From Closterium sp. Naga37s-1 (taxonomy: Eukaryota > Streptophyta > Zygnematophyceae > Desmidiales > Closteriaceae), in NCBI GenBank assembly GCA_947471745.1, contig CANJKZ010000979.1, forward strand, positions 992,001 through 1,056,000: DNA of 64,000 nt, read 5' to 3'. The notes under the pieces were generated by a model. The model did not search any database. It was not told where the DNA came from and saw nothing but the letters and a program-made list of their open reading frames with translations. How positions within the stretch are numbered: position 1 is the stretch's first letter; each line of letters begins with the position of its first letter. This document shows, one piece after another, positions 33,285 through 44,700 of the stretch. The translations under genes were made by a program, and so were the position numbers.

Positions 33285-34510
33285 ATGGCGAGCCAGCAAG
33301 TTCCGCAGGTAAGGTCACCGTAAGTTTGGCATGCTTTCTGTATCTGATTTACGCTGTCTCGTCGGTTATTTTTCTGAGTACCGGGTTTTGTGCGCCGCAG
33401 GTGCCCCATGGCGGACAGGCACAGGCTGAGAGAGAGCAGAAGCAGCAGGAGGGCGTCTCCTGGGCTGAGCGTGTGAAGGGAACCTTGGAAAAGGGCTCCA
33501 CAGAGGAAAGGCCCACTGAGCGTAAGAGCATGGCTGAAACAAGCGAGAGTAAGAGCGTGGAGGAAGAGAGGGCCAAGCAGGCTAAAGAGCATCAGGCAGT
33601 GGCTTCAGCGAAGCGAGCTGGAGAGCATCAGGCAGCCGCTTCGACCAAGCGTGAGGAGGCTAAAAAAGAGGCGCAGCAGGCGGGTAGCCAGGTGACAGAG
33701 ACCACCAGGAAGGCAGGCGAGGTGACTGCGGAGAAGGGGCGTCAGTTGACGGAGAAGGCCAAGGAAGGGCTCGCGTCAGGGACGGAGACAGTGACTAAGA
33801 AGACTGAGGACCTGACGGAAAGGGCGAAGGAGAGTTTGGGAGAGACTGCAGAGATGCTCAAGTCCAGCTTTGGTAAGGGGCAGGAGGAGGTTCAGGAGGG
33901 GGAGACGGCCATAGGTAAGGGAGTGGATGTGAAGGGGAAGGAGGAGGCTGTTGCTGTTCTAGAAGCGTCTGCTAAGAGGTTGGGTCAGGTGGCAGAGGTT
34001 ATGAAGGAAAAGGGTTTGGAGGCTGAACATGTGGTGGAGGGGGCAGCCAGCAAGATTTATTCCGACATTCAGCATGCGATGGAGAAACTCTCATTCGTGG
34101 GAGGAGAAGGCAAGACTGGGGGTGATGTAGAACTGAAGGGAGCAGAGGGGACTGGTGGTGAGGGAGTGAAGGCAGCAGCAGCAGACGTGCACGAAGCAGT
34201 GAAGACCACGCAGGGTGTTACTCAAACTGTTATGGTTGGTGCTGCTGAGGTGCTTGTTGCTGCTGGCGATGCTGTAACCGATGCTGCTAAGGTAAGTGTC
34301 TGGTGTTTGCAATTTGTTAAACTAGGCGCTTGAGTTGATCAGTGGTGCTGAACTGATTTAGGTTCCTTTCTGCAGGCACTTGGATCAAGTTTGCAGTCAC
34401 TGGTGCAGCCATATGAGAAAGGCGCAGCTCCATCTCCAGACACAACTGTCCCCACAGGCACTACTGCCAAGATGGAGGAGGAACACAGGGAGAGTGATGC
34501 AGGTTCTTAG
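33285..34510 (+). CDS. LEA-like hydrophilic helical protein
   Basis: Three exons: 33285-33308, 33401-34291 and 34376-34510. The introns are GT-AG and phase 0, and the product is 349 aa. The start is MASQQVPQ. The body is rich in Lys, Glu, Ala and Thr, with 11-residue-like amphipathic repeats (for example TEKAKEGLASGTETVTKK) typical of LEA group 3/4 proteins, which stay unfolded in water and become helical on drying or at membranes. Residues about 275-310 are more Ala/Val-rich (VMVGAAEVLVAAGDAVTDAAK). No signal peptide is seen. A role in desiccation or cold tolerance is inferred from composition and the ABRE-like site upstream. A worn copy of exon 3 lies downstream at about 34700-34830. Confidence 0.75.
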
Positions 34511-34699
34511 ACACATGGAGATCTGAGTATAGTCTGACGAGTTAGCGTACATATGTGCAGCATGTGTGAAAGGCTACTCAGCTTGGGCTGACTGAATATA
34601 CTCAGTTAGGAAGATGGATTTTGTACAACGGTAAACGTTACACAGCTATAGACTATGTACACGGTTCATTTCATTTACCAGGCATTGCTCCCACTGCAT

Positions 34700-34830
34700 G
34701 ATCTCACATCCTGCCATGAACGAGCAGGCAGTACCATGTGAGGTCACGACTACTCCAGCTGCAGGCACGTCCGTCCTTACAGGTACCACGACGGACGGAG
34801 AAGAAACACAAGGAGAGTGGTCAAGGTACA
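34700..34830 (+). pseudogene. Worn copy of LEA-like exon 3
   Basis: Sequence near 34770-34825 (CCTTACAGGTACCACGACGG, then GAAACACAAGGAGAGTG) parallels exon 3 of the LEA-like gene (CCCACAGGCACTACTGCCAA, then GAACACAGGGAGAGTG). Part of the flank, GGCATTG-TCCCA, is repeated again near 34930. There is no open frame of note. It is a downstream duplicate of a terminal exon and is clearly older than most of the other junction copies in this window. Confidence 0.5.
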
Positions 34831-36732
34831 TAATTTGACACTTGTTTTCACCCACACCACAAAACATGTTGGGAATGTACACGGCAATGAATGGTAAGTA
34901 TGTACCGTACATTTGCACTTCAGTGACCTGGCATTGGTCCCATCGCCTCAACTCGGATTCTGCACAGAACAGAATCAGGCAGACAGACATGGTGTTTTAC
35001 AAGAATGTCACAAGAAGTCGATACTCGATCTCGACCTAACAAGAACAACGAAGCAGCAGCGTGCAAAAGGGAAAGTACTCACTGTTGGGCAACAACCCAC
35101 GCAGAGTAAATCATTCCAGGGATCCAAAAGCAGAGTGTGAGTAGAATAGAGATCTGCACATGAATCACAGAGTATGATGATCCACCATGTCGACGTGGGC
35201 TCCCGCAACAAAAGTTAAGAGCTACTACACGTCCATCCGAAACTCTCAGCGTGCAAACAAAGGAAAAAAACTATTCCGTACCCAGAATTCGTATCCGCAC
35301 TCTTTCTTCATGAAGGTTCCAAGAGGTGGAAGAAAGACGGTCGCGATAATTGCACCCGCATTCCAGCAATCTGACATTTTGCTTAAGCGTCTGCTTTTTA
35401 ACAAAAGCAAAACGAAAAGGAGAGAATGGTTAACAAAATATCACGCATCGGCTCTCATAAATAGTCGCTGAATGGCAGGTGCTCATTGAGACGTGGCATC
35501 GCAAAAATCACGTGGCACAGATCTGACAAGCTAACCGCACCTGGAGGAGCGTTGCACGCGGTGCTTACTGTGGGTGACCCCTAATATACAGAAATTAACA
35601 AGATGGCACGGTGACACGAATCTAATAGTAAATGGTCCTCACGGTGGACGGACTGGGAGTATAGAAGAACGACAAATCGACAAGACTGACCTAAAGAATA
35701 GTCTATGTCGATCACAGTATGCCCACCTACGCTCGTTATCGCTACTACTTCTGGCGGTTCCGAGGCCACCTTGATTCACGTGAACTTCAATGCTAGAATG
35801 AGTTGAGATTCACGTGAAAGTGAAACATGAAACCGCCAGCTTCGAGTGGCTAAATTTCAAGAACACCAGTAACTGCACTAGAGCTTGGAACCGCTACACT
35901 GAACACCAGTAGCGTGTACAATGCACAACAATGTTCATTCGCGGAGAAGCTATGTTCATTCAGTCTCAAAAGCTCACTTTCACATTCAGAACAGGAGCAT
36001 GAATTTGATTTTCCAGTGAATGGTTTTTGTCGCTTCACCACTTTGAACTGCTGGCCACTCGCCAGCCTGAACTCTCGGGCTGGGGAAAGGGTGTATGGTG
36101 TGTACGTTAACACGGTGGCTTGGAACGTTTCCACGCGGTGGAAAGCGGTTCTGAAGCTACACCATTTGGCACTGCGACGAAATTTCATAAACCGCTCAAA
36201 GCGAACAACTTTAGCATTCCCATGCATTTTTGGAGTTGCTTGCACATTCTTGAGAATTTCCCGTTCTTGAGAATTCCGCGGATTTTTTGTATGTGCAAGG
36301 TCGTCCTGATTCTTGAACGCCTCAGCGACGGCGTCACCTTTGTGCGAGCTACTGGTCCTTATTTCCGTCGCCGGCTTTGCGTAATCTCCATTCGCAATCG
36401 AATCTTCCCCAGCAGTTCCACCTGGTGTTAGTATCTGCGAGTTATCGTCGTTTCCACGCGTTTTGAAGCCGACTTCCGCGTTTCCGTGTCCGCGGTAGTT
36501 TCGGCTGAATGGTACAAGACAGCGAGTAGATTAGGAAGAAAACACGTCGAGCAACACATAGGAAGAAGATTTCGGCAGATTAGGAAGACGGTTTCGACGA
36601 GCAACTATCCCCAGATTCGTCTCTCCTGCTGGAGTTTGCTCACAGGGGGATCACACCTTTCCGTCACTCGTTCCACCCCTTCTCACCCCTCTCCACGCCT
36701 CTTCCACCTCTCTTAACCCTTCTCGTGTCAGA
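34831..36732. other. Intergenic, with ACGTG and TTCACGTGAA motifs
   Basis: No gene is supported. ACGTGGC occurs twice at about 35491-35517, and the palindrome TTCACGTGAA occurs twice at about 35776 and 35809. These G-box/ABRE-type sites form a small cluster, but the next gene begins 0.9 kb further on. The 300 bp before 36733 end in a CT-rich leader that is probably the promoter of the small Cys/His protein gene. Confidence 0.4.
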
Positions 36733-37701
36733 ATGGCGGCCTCCCAAGAGTCGGTCTGTAGGCGCTGCAGAACGCTGTTTAGACGGGAAGAAAACAGCCA
36801 AGAGGCGTGTCGGTTCCACCCCAAGATGTTTGTGAGCCGGAAGCATGACGACCAAAAGAGGTTAGTGTGTGCTAACAGAGCATTAGGGGAGAAAGGGAGT
36901 GGAAGAATTTAGAGGCGTGCCGGTTCCACCCCAAGATGTTTGTGAGCCGCAAGCACGACAACCAAAAGATGTGCGTGCGGGCTGGAAGTGTAATAGAGGG
37001 GGCTGGGGAGGGTGGTTGGGGAGGGTGCATTGTTGATTTTAGCCAAGAGGCATGTCGGTTTCCTCCCCCCTCCTCATTCCTGCCTCTTTCCCCTGTCCAA
37101 CACCCACAGCTACTATGAGCTGAAGGATGGCGACCCGGAGTATCTGGCTCGTTTCTACGACTGCTGTCATAGTGCCACGACCCCCTTATCCCCCCCTTTC
37201 TCTCAATGTCCACAGGTAGTGCGAGCTGAAGGACGGCGATTCGAAGTAATCAGCTCGCTCCTATGACTGCTGTCAAAATGTCACTACCTGCTTGTCCCAA
37301 CTTCCGTTACCCACAGGTACTACGAGCTGAAGGACGGGGATTCGGAGTATCCAGCTCGCTCCTATGACTGCTGACCTGCTTGTCCCAACTTCCATTACCC
37401 ACAGGTACTACGAGCTGAAGGACGGGGATTCGGAGTATCCAGCTCGCTCCTATGACTGCTGACCTGCTTGTCCCAACTTCCATTACCCACTGGTACTACG
37501 AGCTGAAGGACGGGGATTTGGAGTATCCAGCTCGCTCCTATGACTGCTGACCTGCTTGTCCCAACTTCCGTTACCCACAGGTACTACGAGCTGAAGGATG
37601 GCGACCCGGAGTACCTGGCTCGCTTTTACGACTGCTGTGGCGCTGAGGACCCCAGTGCCCCTGGATGCACCACCGCTTGCCATGTGTCGTATGATGATTA
37701 A
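36733..37701 (+). CDS. Small conserved plant Cys/His protein, putative zinc binding
   Basis: Two exons: 36733-36860 and 37581-37701. The intron is GT-AG and the product is 82 aa. Exon 1 gives CRRC (residues 9-12) and CRFHPKMF, and exon 2 gives YYELKDGDPEYLARFYDCC, then GAEDPSAPGC and HVSYDD. The order CxxC, CxxH, CC, GC, H-SYDD matches short plant proteins of unknown function that I take to bind zinc. The 720-bp intron holds two partial copies of exon 1 (near 36903-36970 and 37041-37070) and five copies of the exon 2 start. The 37581 acceptor is chosen because it alone leads into the full, in-frame C-terminus. Confidence 0.72.
37110..37580 (+). repeat. Five upstream copies of the exon 2 acceptor region
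   Basis: Copies of the border (pyrimidine tract, CAG or CTG, then TACTACGAGCTGAAGGA) begin at 37110, 37216, 37317, 37405 and 37493, before the true exon at 37581. The last four intervals, including the step to the true exon, are 101, 88, 88 and 88 bp. Most copies keep the AG but carry stops or lose the frame within about 60 bp, so using them would truncate the protein. The unit always includes intron end plus exon start. Confidence 0.85.
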
Positions 37702-38213
37702 GTTTTTACAAGCAGTGCTTGAATAGAGAATTAAGGGTGATTGTTTTAAGGAAAGACAGGGCAGAGAATGGGATCATGGGATGTGTAGACAAGATACGGT
37801 TTCTTTTGGGGCATGTGTGGGTGGAGGGTTGATGCCCAGAAATATTGAGGGTGCTCTGCAATGGAATAATGAGAGTGTATATACTAGGCAGGTTTGGTAT
37901 GGCTGATCAAATAACATACGAATGCCTACACAAACTGTGCGAATCGCGTCAAAAACAAAATATCTTATCACTCCGCTTCTTGATCCTATCGCTGTGTGCA
38001 GGGTAGATTTATGCTCTTCTGCTACAGCTCAGGCTACTGCACATGCTGCTGATTCTCCTGCAATGGCTGCTGCTATGGTTGCTGTTGCTGTTGTGAATAC
38101 TTGGCCATGGCCACCACTAAATGGTTACCACACCAATGTGGTTACAACCACCCATGTGAGAAAGCCGCAACATGGTTACAATGATCACCAATGCTTCCTT
38201 CAAATCCCCTCCA
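37702..38213. other. 3' flank between two tail-to-tail genes
   Basis: No gene is supported. It contains the 3' ends of the small Cys/His gene (+) and the carrier gene (-). Nothing else recognised. Confidence 0.4.
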
Positions 38214-40568
38214 TTACAGCCCCTTATCCCCGTGCACAAACTGCCGAACCTCGTCGTACATGACGAGAATAAATGCCGCCCCAGTGCCTCGGAGGATATT
38301 GCTGAAGAGCCCCTTGTAGAACCCCAGCACGCCCTCCTGCCGATACACGTGCTTCCAGCACTCCCACGTGCTCTTGAACACAACCATCTTCCGTCCTGGC
38401 TGCTGCTGCTGATGGTGATGCTGTTGGTGGTGGTGCTGCTGAGCCTTGCCCTGTGGTTGATCCGGTTGACTGGGTTGACCTGTTTGACCAGGTTGACCGG
38501 GATGACCCGTCTGACCTGGTTGACCAGGTTGACCCAGTTGACTCAGTTGGCTCGTCTGACCTGGTTGACCTGCTTGACTCAGTTGACTCTGTTGACTCTG
38601 TTGACCCGGTTGGCTGAGTGCTTGGCTCTGCAGCAGCACGTGCTGTAGCTGGTGGCTGTCAAACGAGTGGCTCAGAGGACAGGGAGCCGGTGCAGGCACT
38701 CGGACGTTCGGTGCTTGTGCAACAGGCATGCTGGTGGCAACAGCAGCAGGATTGACAGGATTGACAGAATTGACACCACCCGTTGCTTCTGCTCCTGCAA
38801 CGGCTGCAGCTAATCCCATCCCTGCTGCTGCTCCTCCTGACCCTACTGCACTGAATCCTGCTCCTGTTCTCCCTGCTGCTCCTGCTGCTGCTTCTACTGC
38901 TGCCACTCCTACTACCCCTGCCGGCCCTGCTCGCCCTGCTTCGCCTCTCCGCGGCTTCGCCAGCCCTGCTTGCATCATCATGCGGTGTCGCACGGTGTCA
39001 AACGGGTGAGACACAACACTAGCCGTGGTCGTTGCTGCCTGTGCCAGCATCCACCTCAACCAGAACGGCGCGTGCCCCAAACCGTCCCCATTCCCACCCC
39101 CATCCTCCTCTCCAGCCCTTCCCTTTTCTCCTCTCGCCACCCCACTGGTCTCTCCCTTCGTTCCTCCCCCCGCTAGCGCTGCCCCTCCCCCTCCCCTTCC
39201 TCCTCCTCCCTCTCCTACACCCCCTCTTCCTCCCCCGCCTCCGCTGTGGCCCTTCAGCAGCAGCTGCTTGGCACTATCGAACCCCCCAAAGTACAGACTC
39301 CTATGCACGATAATCCCATGCACAGACGCAGGAAATCCGCGATATAAGCCTCGGATCCCCTCCGCCCGCCAGAGCGCCGCTATAACGGATCGCATGCCTG
39401 CAAACTGCCTGCGCGTGCCTATATCGGTGGCCAGGCGCGTGTGCGCCACGTCTAGGGGGTACGTGACTAGGAGGCTCGTGGCTCCTGCTGCTGCGCCTGC
39501 CAGGAAGTTTCCTGCAGCAATTCGCGTGGCGGAAGGATCTGTGAGTAGGTGAGACGGGGCGAAGAGAACGCGATAGTAGTCCTGCGCGCGGGAGGGGGGG
39601 GGGGGGGGAGAAACGTGGGGTTTGGGGACGGACAAAGTGGAAGTGGGGAGAGGGGGGGGAGGGGGGGGTGTTGGTTGGCTTTGGATGAACTCAAACGTAG
39701 GTGAGACGGGGCAAAGAGTACGCGATAGTAGTCCTGCGTGTGGGAAAGGCCGTACAAAGGCGGGAAGGGGGGGATGAAGGAAGGATGGGGGAGAGGCAAG
39801 CGGGAGGAGGGTGGGGTTGGTGCAATTGAGTCAACTCAAAACGTAGGTGACACGGGGCGAAGAGAACGCGACAGTGGTCCTGCGCGGGGTGGTTGGAACC
39901 GGGGGCGGGGAACCAAGGTGGGGACGGGGAAGGAAATTCGACAGAAACATCGTGAAAGGGTTGGTGAATTCTGAGTGGATTCAAAAGCGGCAGAAGACAG
40001 AAAGGCAGAGAAAGGGTAGGCGCCACTGCCACTTACACTAGGCGATGAGATGCGAATGCAAATCCCTTACCAACTGACGTCATGGACGTTACAGTTACAA
40101 ACGTCACGGACTGACCTTGAACGCGAAGTTGAGCGCGAGCGACGGGTAGTAGCGCATGACACTCGTCCCGTTCCCTCTCCAGAGCGCCCAAAAGCCTTCT
40201 TCCTTCACGATCGTCGTGACCGCGTCCACGAACCCGCGGTACCGCCGGTGCTGCCCCGCGAGGATCGCGGCGTTGCTGTCCTGCGTCTGCAGCAGCAGCT
40301 TCACGCGCTCGATCGGCGCCACGATCGTGTGCGACACGCCGCCTAACGCGCCGCCTAATGCGAGATCCAGCGCGAACGACTGCCAGCTCGCGCCTTGCTG
40401 CTGCCGCCACCGCGCCAGCTGCTGCGCCGCCTGCGCCGCTTGCGCCGCCGGGACCGCCGGAGCCGCCGGGCCCGCCGCCGCTTGCGCTGGCGCGGTTGCC
40501 GATGTTGTTTCTGGTTCCGATGCTAGGGCTTCCGTCGTTCCGCCGCTGGTGGTGGTTCTTAGGGACAT
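38214..40568 (-). CDS. PM-ANT1: Adenine nucleotide carrier, PM-ANT1-like, with long low-complexity inserts
   Basis: Two exons on the minus strand: 40116-40568 and 38214-39581. The intron is GT-AG and phase 0 (NFAFK joined to DYYRVLF), and the product is 606 aa. It is a mitochondrial carrier family protein (SLC25) with three repeats, seen as APIERVKLLLQTQDSN, YPLDVAHTRLATDIG and HPFDTVRHRMMMQAG. These and GIIVHRSLYFGGFD match the plant plasma-membrane adenine nucleotide transporter PM-ANT1 better than mitochondrial AAC. RHRMMM stands in place of the AAC RRRMMM motif. It is nearly twice the usual 330 aa because of an Ala-rich N-terminus, a Gly-rich loop and a Gln/Gly/Pro repeat loop between the last two signatures. 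The frame is open upstream to an ATG at 40940, an alternative start. Confidence 0.85.
39697..39880 (-). repeat. Two upstream copies of the carrier exon 2 acceptor region
   Basis: Two further copies of the border CGCAG|GACTACTATCGCGT..CTCACCTAC lie in the carrier intron, near 39697-39740 and 39838-39885, upstream of the true exon 2 start at 39581. The nearer copy still encodes DYYRVLFAPSHL and the farther one DHCRVLFAPCHL, so divergence increases with distance. Both keep a CAG acceptor. The G-rich runs between them (about 39590-39670) are part of the repeated unit. Confidence 0.85.
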
Positions 40569-41779
40569 GACGCTCAGCTGCAGCCGTCCGATTGTATCCG
40601 TAGAAGGTGAATGGACGTGAGAGTGTATCCGCGCTATTGCATGCTGGACTGGCCTATACAGTCCCAGATTTTGGCGCGTGGAGGGATGGCTTGAAAGAAA
40701 CCGTGGAGCTGTTGATAACTGGTCACTTACTGCAGAATGGTAACCACCTTGACAATTCTGGTAACTACCACAACAACTGTGGTAACCTGTTACACTCGGC
40801 TGTGCAGGCGAGGAAACGGCGTCTGGCCTTCTGCTTTCAGGAGGAAGAGCCTGCGAGTGCAGGTGGATCGAATCTGCCGCACATGACGGCGCATTCGACG
40901 GCGCACTTGACTGCGAAAAGCGCAGCCGATCCGTATGCATCGTTGCGATTCGATTGATCTGATTTGATTAGCTGATGTCCTTACTATATTTCAGACCTAA
41001 TTCTGATGCAGTCGAGAGCTCATTCGACAGATGCGATCAGGCTGTATATTTCAGCAAGTATAAAATGGTAATCACGACTCACGATCAGGTGTGATGACTC
41101 ACGAGCGGGAGCGGGTATCGAAGTCGTGATCATGCCTCGGCGACGTGAATTCGAGACTCAAAACGGCGAGTTCAAGATAAGAGCCATGGACGCTTCAAAG
41201 CCAGGCGTCCTGTAAAGAGAACCTAGCTAACCACCCAAAGGAGACTTTTCCGAGCAGCTAACTTGGTAGTCTCTTGGTTGGTACTGTAGGTACCCAGGGG
41301 TGATCTCTAACTACCTTCACCAGATAGCTGCATCTGGCCTAGAGATTAGTCCGTCCGAGCTTGGCCTGGTTTCGCCCGAAGCTGGTAAGCTGGTTTCGAA
41401 CCGAAGAGGTTTGGGAGAAAAGGCTTGGCTACCTGGGGCTCTCCGGCGAGGCTCGGCATGAACATATGAGCGGCTGGTATGGGTTCTCCAAGGTGATGGG
41501 GATTTGGCGCCACGTGACAAATAGCGAGGCCCAGGATCAGAAGCCGCTTTCGTCAAACCCTGCTGCGTTACGAAGTAAAAAACCAAATACTTACAATTAG
41601 CAACTAAGATCAAGATTGAGTCTAGGCCTGATTAATCAATGGAGGCGTTCACATCACCTGAAGGGGACACAAAAACAAAATCTGGATGAGGAAAAATGTG
41701 TTACATAATTTCCTTCAAGTCTTATTTGAGTCCACATCCGTGCATCCCAGCACCCTGGCCTGGAACCCTACACAACCTA
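40569..41779. other. Carrier promoter side and PEX7 3' flank
   Basis: The first 370 bp are open in frame with the carrier and are probably its leader. Repeated GGTAAC words lie at about 40738-40795. From 41000 to 41779 no gene is supported. PEX7 ends at 41780. Confidence 0.4.
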
Positions 41780-44700
41780 CTAGCCAAGCCTTGGATCCAT
41801 CCCGTGTTGCCAGACATACACCATCTCATCCCACCCACACGACACCATAAGCCCTTCAACCAACGGGCTCCAATCCAACCCCACGGCAAACTCCGTATGA
41901 TGATCCAACTTCCCTAAAAGCGCGTCTTCCGGAGCTCTAAAATCCCACGAGCAAACCGTCATGTCATACGACGCCGAAGCAAGCAACGGCTCGTGGAACG
42001 GCGAGCACCGCACGCGCCGAACCGCATACGCATGCCCTTGCAACCGAGCCAGAGGCTCGGGACGGCCAGGCCCGGGCCGAGGCACCCGGATGTCCCACAT
42101 GCAGATGGTTCGGTCGACCGAAGCTGTGGCGATGAGTGAGCCGCCGCCGTACTTGTTCCAATCACAGGAGAGGATTTCCATGTCGTGGGCTGGGAGGACG
42201 AGCACTGATCGCGGCTCACGGAGGTCCCAGATGCGGAGAGTGCAATCACCAGATGCTGATGCAAAGACATCGGGATGTGCGGGGTTCCTGAGGATGTGGA
42301 GAGTGGATGAAAGGAGAGGGGTGAGCAGGGAGAACTAGCACGGATCGCGACGCACGCAAGTCCCAAATGCAGAGTGCAATCTCCAGATGCTGATGCAAAG
42401 ACATCTGGAAGAGCCGGGTTCCTGAGGAGGTGGGTGGGTGAGATGCAAGGGACGGGGAGAGACAAGTTGAGAAGGGATTGTCATAGATTGGTCAGGTGGG
42501 ATGAGGATGGCTGGTGGCGGTGGCTCATGCAGGTCTTGAAGGCGAAAGTTGCAACCGGAAGATGTGAGGAAGAGGCAGTCTATACCGGGGCGCAGGGTGG
42601 ACACAGCATGTGTGCACCTTCAGTGAATGTTGAATGCACGTTGACTGCACATTAAATGTACAGTGATGCACATTGTATTGCATGTTGAATGCACAGTTGG
42701 TTTCAAATTTTACGTTTCAAATAAAGCTCACGACATGTCCCATACCAGACGGCAGAGTAGACGCAGTATGTGTGCTTTCTGAACGTCTACAGGGACTGTT
42801 TCGAGATACGCATGTAATGCATGGCAAAAACACCTCTCGATACATGCCACAAACATACGTCTACAAGCCATACCATACAGCAGAGTAGACGCAGTATGTG
42901 TGCTCTCTGAACGTCCTCAGGGACTGCCCAGATTCCAACGCCCACAGCTGGAAAGGGGAAGGATGGGAGCAAGTAAGGCGCGCAAAAGGTACATGTCAAG
43001 ACACTTTCCATATCAGACAGCAGAGTAGACACAGTATGTGTGCTCTCTGAACGTCCTCAGGGACTGCCCAGATTCCAACGCCCACAACTGGAAAGGGGAG
43101 GACGGAAGTAAGTACGAAGCGAACACAGAAGAAGCCTTTTATGTGCATTACGTAACAAATATTACGAGTTGCATAACAAACATTAAGAGGACTCAAAACA
43201 TCCCGGCTCCCAGGCACGTAACGGGAAGGGATGAGAGTAAGGGCGTGTGAAATCGCCGAACCCAGAAATTCGGCCAACATCCGTCGGGCCGTTTTTGCGA
43301 AAGTAACCCGTCCACGGCGATCGCTGAAACATTTGCGAGCTTCGTATATTTCGGGGAAAAAATACGAAAAAGATGGCTGGTTGAATAGTCGACACGTATC
43401 CGCCATCATGACGACTCCAATTCGGCCAAGTAGTCGACCCCGTGAGCGACAGTCACGTGCGACGTCGCTCGGTATCGCAGAACGACAAATTTTCGGATCT
43501 CGTCAAATCAGAAAATTTGCCGCCAAACGTGCGACCCCGTCGCACATACGCAACAACTGTAGCAACTGCAAAATTTACATTTTTTTAAAACCGGCCTGCA
43601 ATTCGGCCCCCAAACCTGTAAAAATTGCAAATCTGCAAATAGTGGCTGTAAAAGTGACGACACAAAGTCGACCAATCTGTCGACCTTCGCGAAAGAAATG
43701 TCGACCGGACGGTCGACGAAAATCCGGCCAAAAGCAAATTTCGCATGTGTGCGGGGATTTTACACGCCCTAAGACCCAGTCGAAGAGGACGAGCATGCTT
43801 TGGTGCTGAGATGAGATGCAGTAGTATGATCCTTGAAGAGGATAGTGAAGAGGATAGTGATGAGGATAGTGATCTTTGAGAGCCTCAAAGCGTGGATAGT
43901 GATGGCCGCAGGCAGGGTGGGGGAAAGCAACGTTGACCCTTTTCGGAGGCTGCTCAAGGTATCAGTGCCACATCGATTGTGTCACCTTAGTGTGTAACCT
44001 CGATTCTGTCCCACCTCGATTGAGTCACCTTGATTGTGTCACACCTTGATTGTGTCACACCTTGATTGTATCACACCTTAATTTTGTCACACCTTGATTG
44101 TATCACACCTTGATTGTATCACACCTTGATTGTATCACACCTTGATTATATCACACCTTGATTGTATCACACCTTGATTGTGTCGTCCCAGGATGATGAG
44201 AGGAAGGAGTCACGGCGCACAACATTCCAGTCCACCGATTGGCTGGAGGAAAAAATCAAAAGACGTAGGGAGAAAACTGTTCTTTCTTTCTTTGTTCGAG
44301 GGTGAGACGGGGAGGGGAGATGGGGAGGGGAGATGGGGAGGTGAGACGGGGAGGGGAGATGGGGAGGTGAGACGGGGAGGGGAGATGGGGAGGGGAGATG
44401 GGGAGGGGAGATGGGGAGGGGAGATGGGGAGGTGAGATGGGGAGGGGAGATGGGGAGGGGAGATGGGGAGGGGAGATGGGGAGGGGAGATGGGGAGGGGA
44501 GATGGGGAGATTGTGGAAGATCGAGACCGGTCAGTGGGCACACTCAAGAGCGCAGAGGATCGCGATATGTACACTCAAAAGCGCAGTGAATCGGCATGAA
44601 TACACCATGAAGGGCAGGGGATACACACACTTCTCGAATGTGCTCTTCAAAGCTGCGGATGGGGTTGCTGGCAGGAGGGAGAGCCAAGTCCCATATCTGC

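Noticed and set aside
38728-39552. Plus-strand Pro/Ala/Ser-rich frames
   Set aside because: They are shadows of the carrier exon on the minus strand, which has clear SLC25 motifs.
43231-43809. A 192-codon basic frame as a gene in the PEX7 intron
   Set aside because: It coincides with the Harbinger-like element and has no recognisable domain.
44167-44600. Pro/Ser/His-rich and Gly/Glu-rich frames on both strands
   Set aside because: They are created by the purine-rich 13-bp minisatellite in a PEX7 intron.
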